64,000 bases of DNA. Origin: Lachnospiraceae bacterium (GTDB lineage Bacteria > Bacillota > Clostridia > Lachnospirales > Lachnospiraceae). Shown one piece after another: positions 15,169 through 22,734 of this stretch (within the stretch, counting starts at the first letter, position 1; each line of letters starts with the position of its first letter). The notes beneath the pieces were generated by a model, which saw nothing but the letters and a program-made list of their open reading frames with translations, did not search any database and was not told the DNA's origin. The stretch lies in assembly GCA_900771195.1 (NCBI GenBank), contig CAAGMZ010000005.1, positions 1 through 64,000 of the forward strand. The letters run 5' to 3'. The position numbers and the translations under genes are program-made.

Positions 15169-15963
15169 ATGGATAATAATCAAAACGGCGGATACAGTAA
15201 TCCGCAGCAGGGAACACAGTATGGCCAGAACCAGGGATATAACGGCCCGCAGCAGGGAACACAGTATGGTCAGAACCAGGGATATAACGGTCCGCAGCAG
15301 GGAACATTCTACGGCCAGAACCGGGGAGATGGCGGTCCGCAGCAGGGAATGCCTTACGGTCAGAATCCTGTGAATGGGCAGCCGCCGTACGGAGCACCCC
15401 AAAAGAAGAAAAAGACAGGACTTATCGTAGGAATCATTATCGGTGTTGTTGTTCTGCTTGCAGCAGGTTTCTGTGCAGTTTTAGCGCCGATGATTATTGG
15501 ATATATGGAAAAAAACGACAGCAAAAAAGTGCTGGAGGTTTACTTTGAATCCATTGAGGATGGAGATTTTAATGCAATATTTGATGAATTTCATCCCGAC
15601 ATAAGGAAAAAAGCCAAGGAAATATCATATGAAAATCTTGGGGTATCGTCCTCAAAAGAGTTCAAAGAATATTATGATTATGTGCTTGGCGAGGGCTATC
15701 ACGTTACATACGAGATTCAGAAAGAGGGCCGGGTTAAAGGCGATGAACTGGAAGAACTGCTGGATGATGTAGAAGACGCATTCGGGTCAAGAGTCAATCC
15801 GGACAAGGTTTACGTATATGAGGTCAAGGAGACGTATAAAGGCAGCAATGGAAGTCTGGTTCAGAAGGAGACCTTTGCAATAGCCAAAGATGATGGTAAG
15901 TGGAGCCTTATAGCAATATCCATCCCTGAGATTATCAGCAATAAGCTTTCAGCTGTAGAGTAA
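15169..15963 (+). CDS. Membrane protein with prion-like tandem repeat N-terminus
   Basis: 264 residues. Residues 1-79 are rich in Gln, Gly, Asn and Tyr and contain four tandem 15-residue units of the type PQQGTQYGQNQGYNG (residues 12-71). A KKKK motif and one membrane helix (about 83-107, GLIVGIIIGVVVLLAAGFCAVLAPM) follow, then a roughly 155-residue polar domain with an NTF2/DUF4878-like look (VLEVYFESIEDGDFNAIFDEFHPD). The low-complexity part is predicted to be cytoplasmic and the folded domain outside. GGAGGAG precedes ATG 15169. Function unknown; similar Q/G/Y-rich heads occur on many clostridial membrane proteins. Confidence 0.75.
   Translation: MDNNQNGGYSNPQQGTQYGQNQGYNGPQQGTQYGQNQGYNGPQQGTFYGQNRGDGGPQQGMPYGQNPVNGQPPYGAPQKKKKTGLIVGIIIGVVVLLAAGFCAVLAPMIIGYMEKNDSKKVLEVYFESIEDGDFNAIFDEFHPDIRKKAKEISYENLGVSSSKEFKEYYDYVLGEGYHVTYEIQKEGRVKGDELEELLDDVEDAFGSRVNPDKVYVYEVKETYKGSNGSLVQKETFAIAKDDGKWSLIAISIPEIISNKLSAVE
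15202..15381 (+). repeat. Four 45-bp tandem repeats inside a coding region
   Basis: Units of 45 bp coding PQQGTQYGQNQGYNG-like peptides. The first two are nearly identical in DNA, the last two more diverged, so unit number may vary between strains by slippage. Confidence 0.85.
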
Positions 15964-16343
15964 CAGAAGCACAATCAAGGTTGAAACAGAATTTTGCAGA
16001 TTTTAAAAGGAGCATTGCATGGCAGAGGCAATGGGAACCATGTATGGATACCGGACGTGACGGTTGCAGCAATTTTTACCAATGAAAAGGGTGACATTGG
16101 GTTAATAGAATATTTTTTTCATGGCTACATTTTCGCTTTTAAAAATGTAGCCATGTTTTTTTGCTACTATCCAATGTATTTTTTACCAATATGATAACGA
16201 AAATTTTTAAAACCGTGAGGAATTAGTTGTAATAAAATAAAAATACAAGCATATAATTGTATTAGTAGTGGATATATGAAAAATACACAGGACAAGTATA
16301 TCAATTTTAATATAAGTGCAAATAAAAGGAGGTATTAAACAAA
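15964..16343. other. Intergenic region before the AT-rich exporter module
   Basis: Holds a strong terminator (16120-16162) and, after it, very AT-rich DNA with a TATAAT at 16252-16257 but no good -35 at 17 bases. AAAGGAGG stands directly before the next gene. A frame open at 15994-16194 has no gene-like composition and is rejected. Confidence 0.5.
16120..16162 (+). terminator. Rho-independent terminator
   Basis: CATGGCTACATTTT...AAAATGTAGCCATG stem of about 15 pairs followed by TTTTTTT. Ends the transcript of the 15169-15963 gene. Confidence 0.85.
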
Positions 16344-16730
16344 ATGAGGAAAAAAATATTAACGAAGATAGCAACCATGGTGCTGGGTGGAGCTGTGCTG
16401 CTTGGAAATGTTATGAGTGTAAATGCTGCATATATTGCAGATGAAAAAGTAACATGGAAGGCATATAGTTTGGTTGGCTTAAATGTAGTTACGGAAACCT
16501 TACATGCATCAGGTTATAGCACAAGTTTATCAGGAGATGTGACAGAAGTATGGCTAACAACTGACAGATGTTATATTTTTAATGAAGTCGCCGATGAAAA
16601 GACATGGACTGCAAAACACCCGTACGGAGAATATGCAAAGGGGTCATTCAAGGTGAAAGTCGGTGTGCCGTCTCCTTGGGGAACTATAGGAACATCAGGT
16701 ACAACACATACTCTTAGTATACTATTTTAA
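16344..16730 (+). CDS. Small secreted protein next to a MacB-like exporter (bacteriocin-like candidate)
   Basis: 128 residues. Typical Sec signal peptide (MRKKILTKIATMVLGGAVLLGNVMSVNA), cleavage predicted after VNA near residue 28, leaving about 100 residues. The mature part is rich in Thr, Gly, Ser and Val, has one cysteine, four tryptophans, and ends GTSGTTHTLSILF; it reads like a beta-rich secreted protein. No domain recognised. AAAGGAGG precedes the start. Gene arrangement (secreted protein, then ATPase-permease) recalls lactococcin 972-type bacteriocin loci, but I cannot align it convincingly to that family. DNA here is visibly AT-richer than the flanks, which suggests acquisition. Confidence 0.7.
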   Translation: MRKKILTKIATMVLGGAVLLGNVMSVNAAYIADEKVTWKAYSLVGLNVVTETLHASGYSTSLSGDVTEVWLTTDRCYIFNEVADEKTWTAKHPYGEYAKGSFKVKVGVPSPWGTIGTSGTTHTLSILF

Positions 16731-16759
16731 TTTCGGGAGATGAAGTTTGGCAGGGGTTA

Positions 16760-16843
16760 ATGAGATTGGAACAATATACATATTTGTTAAGGGCTCGGGA
16801 TGCTGTTATTGTTTTTAATTCACAATCTCTTCAAGTAATATAA
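16760..16843 (+). CDS. Possible 27-residue ORF or gene remnant
   Basis: ATG 16760 with AGGGG six bases upstream, stop TAA 16841-16843, peptide beginning MRLEQYTYLLRARD. Lies between the secreted protein gene and the transporter. It may be a chance frame or the remnant of a deleted gene. Confidence 0.2.
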   Translation: MRLEQYTYLLRARDAVIVFNSQSLQVI

Positions 16844-16852
16844 GAAATTCAG

Positions 16853-16897
16853 AAAATTATAGTATAATAATTGAAAAAATTATTATACTATAATTTT
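16853..16897. terminator. Perfect 20-bp AT-rich hairpin before the exporter gene
   Basis: Arms 16853-16872 and 16878-16897 are perfectly complementary, loop GAAAA, and the arm ends in TTTT. It lies 26 bases before the exporter start, so it may cut exporter expression relative to the secreted protein, or act as a terminator in both directions. Confidence 0.65.
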
Positions 16898-16923
16898 TGG
16901 TGTCTACATGAAAGGGTAAAAAG

Positions 16924-19068
16924 ATGCTGCGTGTTAGTAATTTGACAATCAAATATGGAAATAGAATCATAATTAATAATCAGGATATATCTTTTGAAAA
17001 AGGCAAAATTACAGGAATAAAAGGAAAGTCGGGAGTGGGTAAATCCTCATTATTAAATGTACTCGGATTAATAAAGACACCTAATCAGGAGTGCCGGTAT
17101 TGGTATGAAGGACAGCAGATTGATATTTTTGATGAAGAAAAAAAATCGTTGTTTAGAATGAATCATATTGGTTTTATATTTCAGCAGGGAAATCTGATGA
17201 AAAATTTGTCTGCTGCAGAAAATGTAATGTTACCACAGTTGATGTGTGAGACCGATGAAAATATAATAGTCCAAAAGGCTGATGATTGGATAAAATACGT
17301 TGGGCTGGAAGATGTGAAGAATAGTTATCCTGAGGAACTATCGGGTGGGGAAGAGCAAAGGATTGCAATTGCAAGGGCACTTATTAATGATTGTGACATT
17401 ATATTGGCAGACGAGCCGACGGCATCTTTAGATGCAGAAAATAGTGGGAAAATAATGCAATTGTTAAAGCAATTAGCACATGAATTGAACAAAATTGTAA
17501 TTGTGGTATCACATGATGAGGAAATCATTAGCTATAGTGATATTGTATATGAAATTATGGATTGCCAATTGAATTTGATTGGAGGATATTTTAAAGAAAA
17601 GAACGATATAGAAAAACACAATGTATTAAGTCAGGATAAGTTGAAACAGAAGACTATTGGCTCTTTTATAAAGAAATATGAGAAATTAAGACGGACAGAA
17701 TATAAATTAAACAGAATCTTGATTATGATTACAACGATAGTTGTATCAATAGCTTCTCTTTCTGTTGGATTTGGAAATAGATTCACAGAAAATCAAAAAG
17801 AATTCATTAATTCAATATCAGATAGAAGTTTGCTGGTGATTAATGATACATTGGGACTAAATGCTACAGCTGATTATGATGATGCACTTGCATTTAATCA
17901 GGAAACATTGGAATTTATACGAGGCATTCCTAATGTGGATAAGGTTTATCCCTTTTATAGGTTTGCCTCATATGGGATGGCGGCTGACACTGATAATAAT
18001 GCTGTGATTAGAATATATGAGAGTAAAAATGAGGTGTTAGTCGAAAAAGAATACACAAATACATATTTAGCAGACGGAAATGAGTTTTATGTTTCACCTC
18101 TTTTCGAAGAAGAAAAAGTGAGTAACTATTTATCAGAAGGAACTTCCGAACAAGTAGATAATGATGTTGTATATTTATCATACACTATGGCAAAAGACCT
18201 TACTGAAAATCCGGAAGAATTAACAGGGAAAAAAATAGAAATATATTGTTATGTCCCAACTAAATTATACATCAGTAAGGCAACAAAACCAAAGTCTAAA
18301 ACAGATATTGAAAATGGTGTTAAGGATGAAACGGTTGAAATTGATGGTTATGTTTCCAAATTGGTCAAAATAGAGAAGATAATAGGTGGAGTCTTAAATA
18401 ATTCATATCAAAATGATAAGTATGATAATAATGGAAAGATAATATTGATAAATTACAGTGAAATGTTGGAAATAGTAGAAAAAAATAAGGATACATTGGA
18501 TAGCCGGACATTTCCCGGCTTTGAAGAAAAAGTGCTTGCGCCAAGCATGCTTGTTGTGTATGCAGCAAATTATGATGATGTGAAAAATATCGAAAATAAA
18601 ATTTCTAATTATAGCTCAACTATATCTGTTATCAATAGGAGTGGTGATATTGAGGAGACAAGAAATAATTTGCAGGGAATTAAGCATACAATGATTATGA
18701 TATCAGTAACACTAATAATTGTTGTGACAATCATGTTTAGCCTTTTATATTACTTTAAAAACAGAGAACGAAAAAGCGAAGTTGGGGTATTAAAGGCATT
18801 AGGATTAAGCCGTAGAAATGTATTGATGCTCATCAGCGTAGATATGCTGAAAAGCACTTTTTTGACATTTATCTTTTCTATTTTTGTATCCATAGTAGGA
18901 AAGTCGATTATTAATATGGTTTTGGGAATGGAAATCATTACTGTTTCACTTGCATCAATTTCATTATCGTTTGTGATTTCTGTGGTAACAGTGTTTGTGT
19001 CGGGGATGGTATCAGTTTGGAAGACAAGCAAAATAGATGTTATAGATGCAATAAGGTTAAATAAGTAA
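16924..19068 (+). CDS. MacB-like ABC transporter (ATPase fused to FtsX permease)
   Basis: 714 residues. N-terminal ATPase domain (1-225): Walker A GKSGVGKS (37-44), signature LSGGEEQR, Walker B ILADEP, and H-loop VVSHDEE. Permease part: helix 1 near 262-283, an outer domain of about 310 residues, helix 2 near 595-617, helices 3 and 4 in the last 90 residues, with the FtsX-type coupling sequence VGVLKALGLSRRNVL. This is the MacB plan in one chain. MacB-type transporters move substrates across the outer side of the membrane or expel peptides; here the secreted protein at 16344-16730 or a peptide toxin is the likely client. Codons are strongly A/T-ending, unlike the neighbours. A terminator follows. 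Confidence 0.88.
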   Translation: MLRVSNLTIKYGNRIIINNQDISFEKGKITGIKGKSGVGKSSLLNVLGLIKTPNQECRYWYEGQQIDIFDEEKKSLFRMNHIGFIFQQGNLMKNLSAAENVMLPQLMCETDENIIVQKADDWIKYVGLEDVKNSYPEELSGGEEQRIAIARALINDCDIILADEPTASLDAENSGKIMQLLKQLAHELNKIVIVVSHDEEIISYSDIVYEIMDCQLNLIGGYFKEKNDIEKHNVLSQDKLKQKTIGSFIKKYEKLRRTEYKLNRILIMITTIVVSIASLSVGFGNRFTENQKEFINSISDRSLLVINDTLGLNATADYDDALAFNQETLEFIRGIPNVDKVYPFYRFASYGMAADTDNNAVIRIYESKNEVLVEKEYTNTYLADGNEFYVSPLFEEEKVSNYLSEGTSEQVDNDVVYLSYTMAKDLTENPEELTGKKIEIYCYVPTKLYISKATKPKSKTDIENGVKDETVEIDGYVSKLVKIEKIIGGVLNNSYQNDKYDNNGKIILINYSEMLEIVEKNKDTLDSRTFPGFEEKVLAPSMLVVYAANYDDVKNIENKISNYSSTISVINRSGDIEETRNNLQGIKHTMIMISVTLIIVVTIMFSLLYYFKNRERKSEVGVLKALGLSRRNVLMLISVDMLKSTFLTFIFSIFVSIVGKSIINMVLGMEIITVSLASISLSFVISVVTVFVSGMVSVWKTSKIDVIDAIRLNK

Positions 19069-19092
19069 ACAGAAGTGAAATTTATGATTATA

Positions 19093-19126
19093 AGAAGCCA
19101 TTCGGAAAATATCCGGAGGGCTTCTT
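19093..19126 (+). terminator. Terminator after the exporter gene
   Basis: AGAAGCC..TCGG / CCGGA..GGCTTCT stem followed by TTTT, 25 bases after the stop codon. Confidence 0.75.
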
Positions 19127-19141
19127 TTGCTATTTAAAAAT

Positions 19142-19214
19142 ATTTTGAAATAGCTATTGACAATGTATCTTAATACAAATATAATCTAATTAAAATAATT
19201 TTGAAATAGGTATT
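19142..19214 (+). promoter_or_regulatory. sdpRI promoter flanked by a 17-bp direct repeat (candidate SdpR sites)
   Basis: TTGACA (19157-19162), 17 bases, TATAAT (19180-19185): a near-perfect sigma-A promoter. ATTTTGAAATAGCTATT at 19142-19158 reaches the -35, and ATTTTGAAATAGGTATT at 19198-19214 covers the region just before the start codon; they differ at one base. Their placement fits autorepression by the ArsR-type regulator encoded next. Confidence 0.65.
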
Positions 19215-19218
19215 TAAA

Positions 19219-19488
19219 ATGAGTGACACAAGCATTTTCAAAGTTCTGTCAGACAAGCAGCGAAGGGATATTCTGGTAATGCTTAAGGACGGAAGGATGA
19301 GTGCAGGAGAAATAGCAGACAGGTTAGGCGTGACGCCTGCCGCTCTTTCCTACCATCTGAAGCTTCTTAAGAGCGCTGACCTTGTCATGGAATACAAGAA
19401 TAAAAATTATGTTTACTACGAAATCAACACAACGGTATTTGATGAGCTGATTTTATGGATTAAACAGTTTGGAGGTAACAGAAAATGA
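19219..19488 (+). CDS. sdpR: ArsR-family autorepressor, SdpR type
   Basis: 89 residues, a winged helix protein of ArsR/SmtB form: STSIFKVLSDKQRRDILVMLKDGRMSAGEIADRLGVTPAALSYHLKLLKSADLV-type helix-turn-helix with recognition helix around residues 45-60. The metal-binding ELCVCDL motif of metal sensors is absent. It overlaps the SdpI-type gene by four bases (ATGA), the same order as sdpR-sdpI in Bacillus, where SdpR represses the operon until SdpI, loaded with SDP toxin, holds SdpR at the membrane. The -35/-10 and repeats upstream support autoregulation. Confidence 0.82.
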   Translation: MSDTSIFKVLSDKQRRDILVMLKDGRMSAGEIADRLGVTPAALSYHLKLLKSADLVMEYKNKNYVYYEINTTVFDELILWIKQFGGNRK

Positions 19489-20180
19489 AAAAAATCATGT
19501 GGGGAATTTCAATGCTTTCACTTGTTCTCACTGCGGTAATGCTGCAGTTCATGCCGGACACGGTTCCGATGCATTCTAATTTTGAGGGAGAAATCGACAG
19601 ATGGGGCTCAAAGTATGAAAATCTGATATTTCCCGTAATTATTTTTCTGCTGGCATTGTTCTGGCATCTGTTTATTACGCATTTTGAGAAGAAGGCGTCT
19701 AAAGCCGGGACTGAGAAAGAACGCGTCGAGCTGTTATCGAATGTAAAGGTACTGGGAATAGTGGGAATCATGTCGGTAGGCGTGAATATTGTCATTGAGG
19801 GAGTCAGTATGTACAGCAAATGCGTTAATGCAGGTTCGGATGCTTCCAACTCAAATATTGATATTATGAAAATAACATGTATCCTGCTGGGCGTTTTATT
19901 CATAGTATTGGGAAACTTCATGCCCAAAACCAGAAAAAATACGGCAGTCGGCGTAAGAATAAAATGGAGTATGTACAATGACACCACATGGATGAAAAGC
20001 AACCGGTTTGGCGCCATTGCCATGATTATTACCGGCCTGCTCTCTGTCGGCACCACCATATTTACTAAAGCGCTTACTGCGATAATCCTTATGACTGTAT
20101 ATCTGCTTGCTGCCGTAACAGCAATTTTCATTTATTCATACAGGGTATATAAAAAGGAGCTTGCCGGACAAAACAATTAA
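19485..20180 (+). CDS. sdpI: SdpI-family integral membrane immunity protein
   Basis: 231 residues with six predicted helices. The N-terminal part matches DUF1648 (LQFMPDTVPMHSNFEGEIDRWGS), and the C-terminal part carries the SdpI hallmark GNFMPKTRKNTAVGVRIKWSMYNDTTW. In Bacillus SdpI gives immunity to the SDP cannibalism toxin and acts as signal receptor for SdpR. No sdpC-like toxin gene lies near, so this pair would protect against peptides made elsewhere or by other strains, or respond to envelope stress. Overlaps sdpR. Confidence 0.87.
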   Translation: MKKIMWGISMLSLVLTAVMLQFMPDTVPMHSNFEGEIDRWGSKYENLIFPVIIFLLALFWHLFITHFEKKASKAGTEKERVELLSNVKVLGIVGIMSVGVNIVIEGVSMYSKCVNAGSDASNSNIDIMKITCILLGVLFIVLGNFMPKTRKNTAVGVRIKWSMYNDTTWMKSNRFGAIAMIITGLLSVGTTIFTKALTAIILMTVYLLAAVTAIFIYSYRVYKKELAGQNN

Positions 20181-20182
20181 AG

Positions 20183-20275
20183 GTGCGTGAAAATGGAATA
20201 CAAAGAGATGTTGGAATTGTTGTAGGATTTCTTGATGATTTTGAGAAAGCAAAAGAGTGGACTTTGAAATATTAG
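20183..20275 (+). CDS. Possible 30-residue ORF after sdpI
   Basis: GTG 20183 to TAG 20273-20275; the peptide contains VGIVVGFLDDFEKAKEW. The frame overlaps no other gene, but the ribosome binding site is poor. It may be the tail of a deleted gene. Confidence 0.2.
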   Translation: MRENGIQRDVGIVVGFLDDFEKAKEWTLKY

Positions 20276-20298
20276 TGGTCCGGGTTTTCAAATAAGCA

Positions 20299-20330
20299 GG
20301 TTGTAAAATAATCATTTTACAGCCTCTTTT
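20299..20330 (+). terminator. Short GCTGTAAAAT-family palindrome acting as terminator
   Basis: GGTTGTAAAAT/ATTTTACAGCC ends abutted with only AATC between, followed by TCTTTTTT. It looks like the two ends of the long element without its core, and here has the form of a standard terminator for the sdpRI transcript. Confidence 0.7.
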
Positions 20331-20419
20331 TTGCAATTTGTTCCCATATATGTGTAGGTTGTGCCGATTCAATTGAAACACAGCCTTATTTGTGTATACT
20401 GAAATCAGGAGGTGAGCCA

Positions 20420-20866
20420 ATGAAATTAAAACTAAGACTCAATCAGGATAAAAAGAAACAGGTCACGGAAGAACTTGAGAGAATGGGAGTGACAATAAGT
20501 GAAGATTCCGAACTGACTCTGACTGAGGACGGATATCACGAAGACGAACTGTACTGCAGGGATGATACAGACAGAGTGGTTGTGGCACTTTCGGAGATTC
20601 TGTATATAGAATCTCTTGGGAAGGATGTATATGTTCATCTGATGAACAAAAAATACACCATCAACACCAGACTTTATATTCTGGAGCGCACACTTCCTGC
20701 CGCACAGTTTATAAGAATCAGTAACTCAGTGATAATAGGCAGAAATTCAATCAAGAGGATTCGTCCCGCTCTGAGCCAGAAATTTTATCTGACCTTAAAG
20801 AACGGAGATACCGCAGATGTGACAAGGACTTATTATTACAAATTTAAAGATTATTTTGGAATTTAG
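20420..20866 (+). CDS. LytTR-domain DNA-binding regulator without receiver domain
   Basis: 148 residues from ATG 20420; AGGAGGT at 20408-20414 decides this start over an upstream in-frame codon at 20390. The C-terminal 95 residues form a LytTR domain (VALSEILYIESLGKDVYVHL, and FIRISNSVIIGRNSIKRI). The N-terminal 45 residues carry no phosphoacceptor. Such stand-alone LytTR regulators are often encoded with a membrane partner that controls them, and the next gene, 11 bases on, codes a two-helix membrane protein. Confidence 0.85.
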   Translation: MKLKLRLNQDKKKQVTEELERMGVTISEDSELTLTEDGYHEDELYCRDDTDRVVVALSEILYIESLGKDVYVHLMNKKYTINTRLYILERTLPAAQFIRISNSVIIGRNSIKRIRPALSQKFYLTLKNGDTADVTRTYYYKFKDYFGI

Positions 20867-20877
20867 GGAGGGGTATT

Positions 20878-21639
20878 ATGATAAGCAAAGCTTTTCTTAT
20901 TATGCTGATTATCAGCATTGTTGTAATTGTAATGATTGCACTTGCAGTATATTGTGTTATTTATACGAAAAATATAAACAAAAAAATACAAAACGGGGGA
21001 AGCAGCAGAAAAAAAATGATGGATATTCCCAAGGCCGTAATGATTTCGGTTATAGTAATTTTGCTGCTGTATTCCGTTATTTCTACGATGGCTCTTTATG
21101 ACAATAATGATACAACGGCTGTTAACAGGGATAATATTGCATCAATAAACCTTGAGGACTACACATATGATATGTATTGGGGCGCAAAAGATAATACTGA
21201 TGCATCATTTGCGAGAACGTATTCAAAGGATGATAATCCCGGATACAGAAAAACTGTTAAGGAGGATGGCGATTTCATTTTTACTGTTTTTACGAGAATC
21301 ACTGACTATGATGATTTTCATCCGGATTTTATCTGTTATGTGGATTGCATAAAAGAAGACACAGATGAGTTTGCGTTGTCACGCAGCTTTATGTTTCAGG
21401 ATACTGTGAGCGGTAAAGTATACCACGGCATGTCAACAGGAGGCGGTGATACGAAAAATGATTTATATATCGGAAATATCAATGAAAATGAGTCTGTAAA
21501 AATAACAATGGGACTTGTGCCTATTGATAAGGAAGCGATTGAACAGGCAGAGGATGCGCACAAAGATGACGGTGATGCATCATCTTTCATCAGTGATACA
21601 GCAGTATCAAGCGGAAGCGTAACGATTACTATAGAGTAA
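20878..21639 (+). CDS. Two-helix membrane protein, partner of LytTR regulator
   Basis: 253 residues. Helices at about 5-29 and 51-71 with a basic loop between (KNINKKIQNGGSSRKK), then an extracytoplasmic domain of about 180 residues rich in Asp and Tyr. No family recognised. GGGAGGGG precedes the start, and it is co-transcribed with the LytTR gene. By analogy with LytTR-inhibitor membrane systems it may hold or release the regulator in response to an outer signal; here the partner has a large outer domain, unlike the all-helix DUF3021 partners. Confidence 0.7.
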   Translation: MISKAFLIMLIISIVVIVMIALAVYCVIYTKNINKKIQNGGSSRKKMMDIPKAVMISVIVILLLYSVISTMALYDNNDTTAVNRDNIASINLEDYTYDMYWGAKDNTDASFARTYSKDDNPGYRKTVKEDGDFIFTVFTRITDYDDFHPDFICYVDCIKEDTDEFALSRSFMFQDTVSGKVYHGMSTGGGDTKNDLYIGNINENESVKITMGLVPIDKEAIEQAEDAHKDDGDASSFISDTAVSSGSVTITIE

Positions 21640-21668
21640 ATATGAATTCTTTTTGAAATTCATATTTT
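21638..21668 (+). terminator. Terminator overlapping the stop of the LytTR partner gene
   Basis: AAATATGAATT...AATTCATATTT stem around CTTTTTGA, ending in TTT. AT-rich, moderate strength. Confidence 0.55.
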
Positions 21669-21698
21669 CAACTCCGAATTGAAGATGTATAATATAAC

Positions 21699-21725
21699 GG
21701 GTGGCAAAAGGTACTTTTGCCACCC
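21699..21725. repeat. Dispersed hairpin repeat, copy C
   Basis: GGGTGGCAAAAG / CTTTTGCCACCC, a perfect 12-pair stem around GTA. The central CAAAAGGTAC..TTTTGCCAC resembles copies at 3101 and 4753. It lies 28 bases upstream of the MerR-type promoter. Confidence 0.7.
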
Positions 21726-21752
21726 GAATCATTGCAGGGGAAATATTTTTTG

Positions 21753-21783
21753 TTGACTCTCCCCTTAGAGGATGCTCTAAAGT
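21753..21783 (+). promoter_or_regulatory. MerR-type promoter with 19-base spacer
   Basis: TTGACT (21753-21758), 19 bases, TAAAGT (21778-21783). A 19-base spacer instead of 17 is the hallmark of promoters that MerR-family activators twist into an active form, so the regulator encoded downstream probably controls itself. Confidence 0.65.
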
Positions 21784-21813
21784 GTGAATTGTAAACGGAA
21801 AGGAGGACATCAT

Positions 21814-22608
21814 ATGCTGAAAATAGGTGAATTTTCCAAACTTGCACATCTTACCGTAAAGGCCTTGCGGTTCTATGAAAAGGAAAAGCTGCTGGTTCCC
21901 GCTTTCATTGACGAATGGACGGGATACAGATTTTATGAAACAAGCCAGCTTGAGGATGCTGCCAGAATAAAAGCCTATCGTCAGCTGGATTTGTCGATTG
22001 ATGAGATTAAGGAAATCCAATCAGGTACAGATGCAAGAAAAATTCTGGCCCAAAAGGCAAAATCCCTGTCTGCGCAGAGGGAGGAAATTGATGTCAGACT
22101 CTCCATAATTAATCACATTTTGGAGGATGAAGAGATGAAATATCAGATTACAGAAAAAACTATACCTGCAGCAACTGTTTATTATTCAGAAACCGTATTG
22201 GAAAAGTATGAGGATCTTATGCAATGGATACCGTCGCTTGGTGAAGAATGTATTCGGCTGAATCCGGACATGAAATGTGCAGAACCTGTATATGAGTTTT
22301 GCGAATATTTGGATGGGGAATACAGGGAAAAAGACATCCGCATCAGACACAACGAGGCTGTTGCCTGCAGAGGAATTGAAAGCGACCGTATTAAATTTCG
22401 AGACATTCCGGAAACCAAGGTCTTAAGTGTTTATCACAAGGGAGCATATGACAATATCGGCGAGGCATACGCCTATATAATGAAGTATGCGGAGGAAAAC
22501 GGATACAAGGTGACCGGGCTTGCAAGAGAGTGTTACATTGATGGTATATGGAACAAGGAAACTGTTGAGGACTGGTTAACCGAGATTCAGTTGCCGATTG
22601 AAGGGTAA
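21814..22608 (+). CDS. MerR-family regulator with GyrI-like effector-binding domain
   Basis: 264 residues from ATG 21814, with AAAGGAGG placed correctly; a GTG at 21784 is rejected since it lies in the promoter/RBS region. N-terminal MerR helix-turn-helix (LKIGEFSKLAHLTVKALRFYEKEKLL), a coiled-coil dimer helix (about 80-110), and a C-terminal GyrI/BmrR-like domain (about 120-260, ending with CYIDGIWNKETVEDWLTEIQLPI). BmrR-like proteins sense lipophilic drugs. No obvious target gene follows, since the next gene (tyrS) is on the other strand, so autoregulation or a distant efflux gene is expected. Confidence 0.88.
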   Translation: MLKIGEFSKLAHLTVKALRFYEKEKLLVPAFIDEWTGYRFYETSQLEDAARIKAYRQLDLSIDEIKEIQSGTDARKILAQKAKSLSAQREEIDVRLSIINHILEDEEMKYQITEKTIPAATVYYSETVLEKYEDLMQWIPSLGEECIRLNPDMKCAEPVYEFCEYLDGEYREKDIRIRHNEAVACRGIESDRIKFRDIPETKVLSVYHKGAYDNIGEAYAYIMKYAEENGYKVTGLARECYIDGIWNKETVEDWLTEIQLPIEG

Positions 22609-22672
22609 TCCGATTTGGGTTGCTTAAATACGGTTTTTTGGGACTACGGACTGAAAACGAGAAGAACGAAAA

Positions 22673-22718
22673 AGCCTGCGATGGTCTTTGTACAAAGCTA
22701 CACGACCACCCGCAGGCT
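22673..22718. terminator. Shared bidirectional terminator (MerR gene / tyrS)
   Basis: AGCCTGCGATGGTC paired with GACCACCCGCAGGCT (one bulge), with an inner TTTGTACAAA. A-rich on the left and T-rich on the right, between two converging genes. Confidence 0.7.
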
Positions 22719-22734
22719 GTTATTTTACAGTTGA

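Noticed and set aside
15202..15381. Regular repeats that might be a CRISPR array
   Set aside because: Units are contiguous, in frame, 45 bp with no unique spacers, and code a peptide repeat.
15994..16194. Open frame of 66 codons after the prion-like gene
   Set aside because: No usable ribosome binding site, spans a strong terminator, composition not gene-like.
16344..16730. Assignment as lactococcin 972 family bacteriocin
   Set aside because: Gene order is similar, but I could not see the family's sequence pattern with confidence, so only a general bacteriocin-like label was kept.
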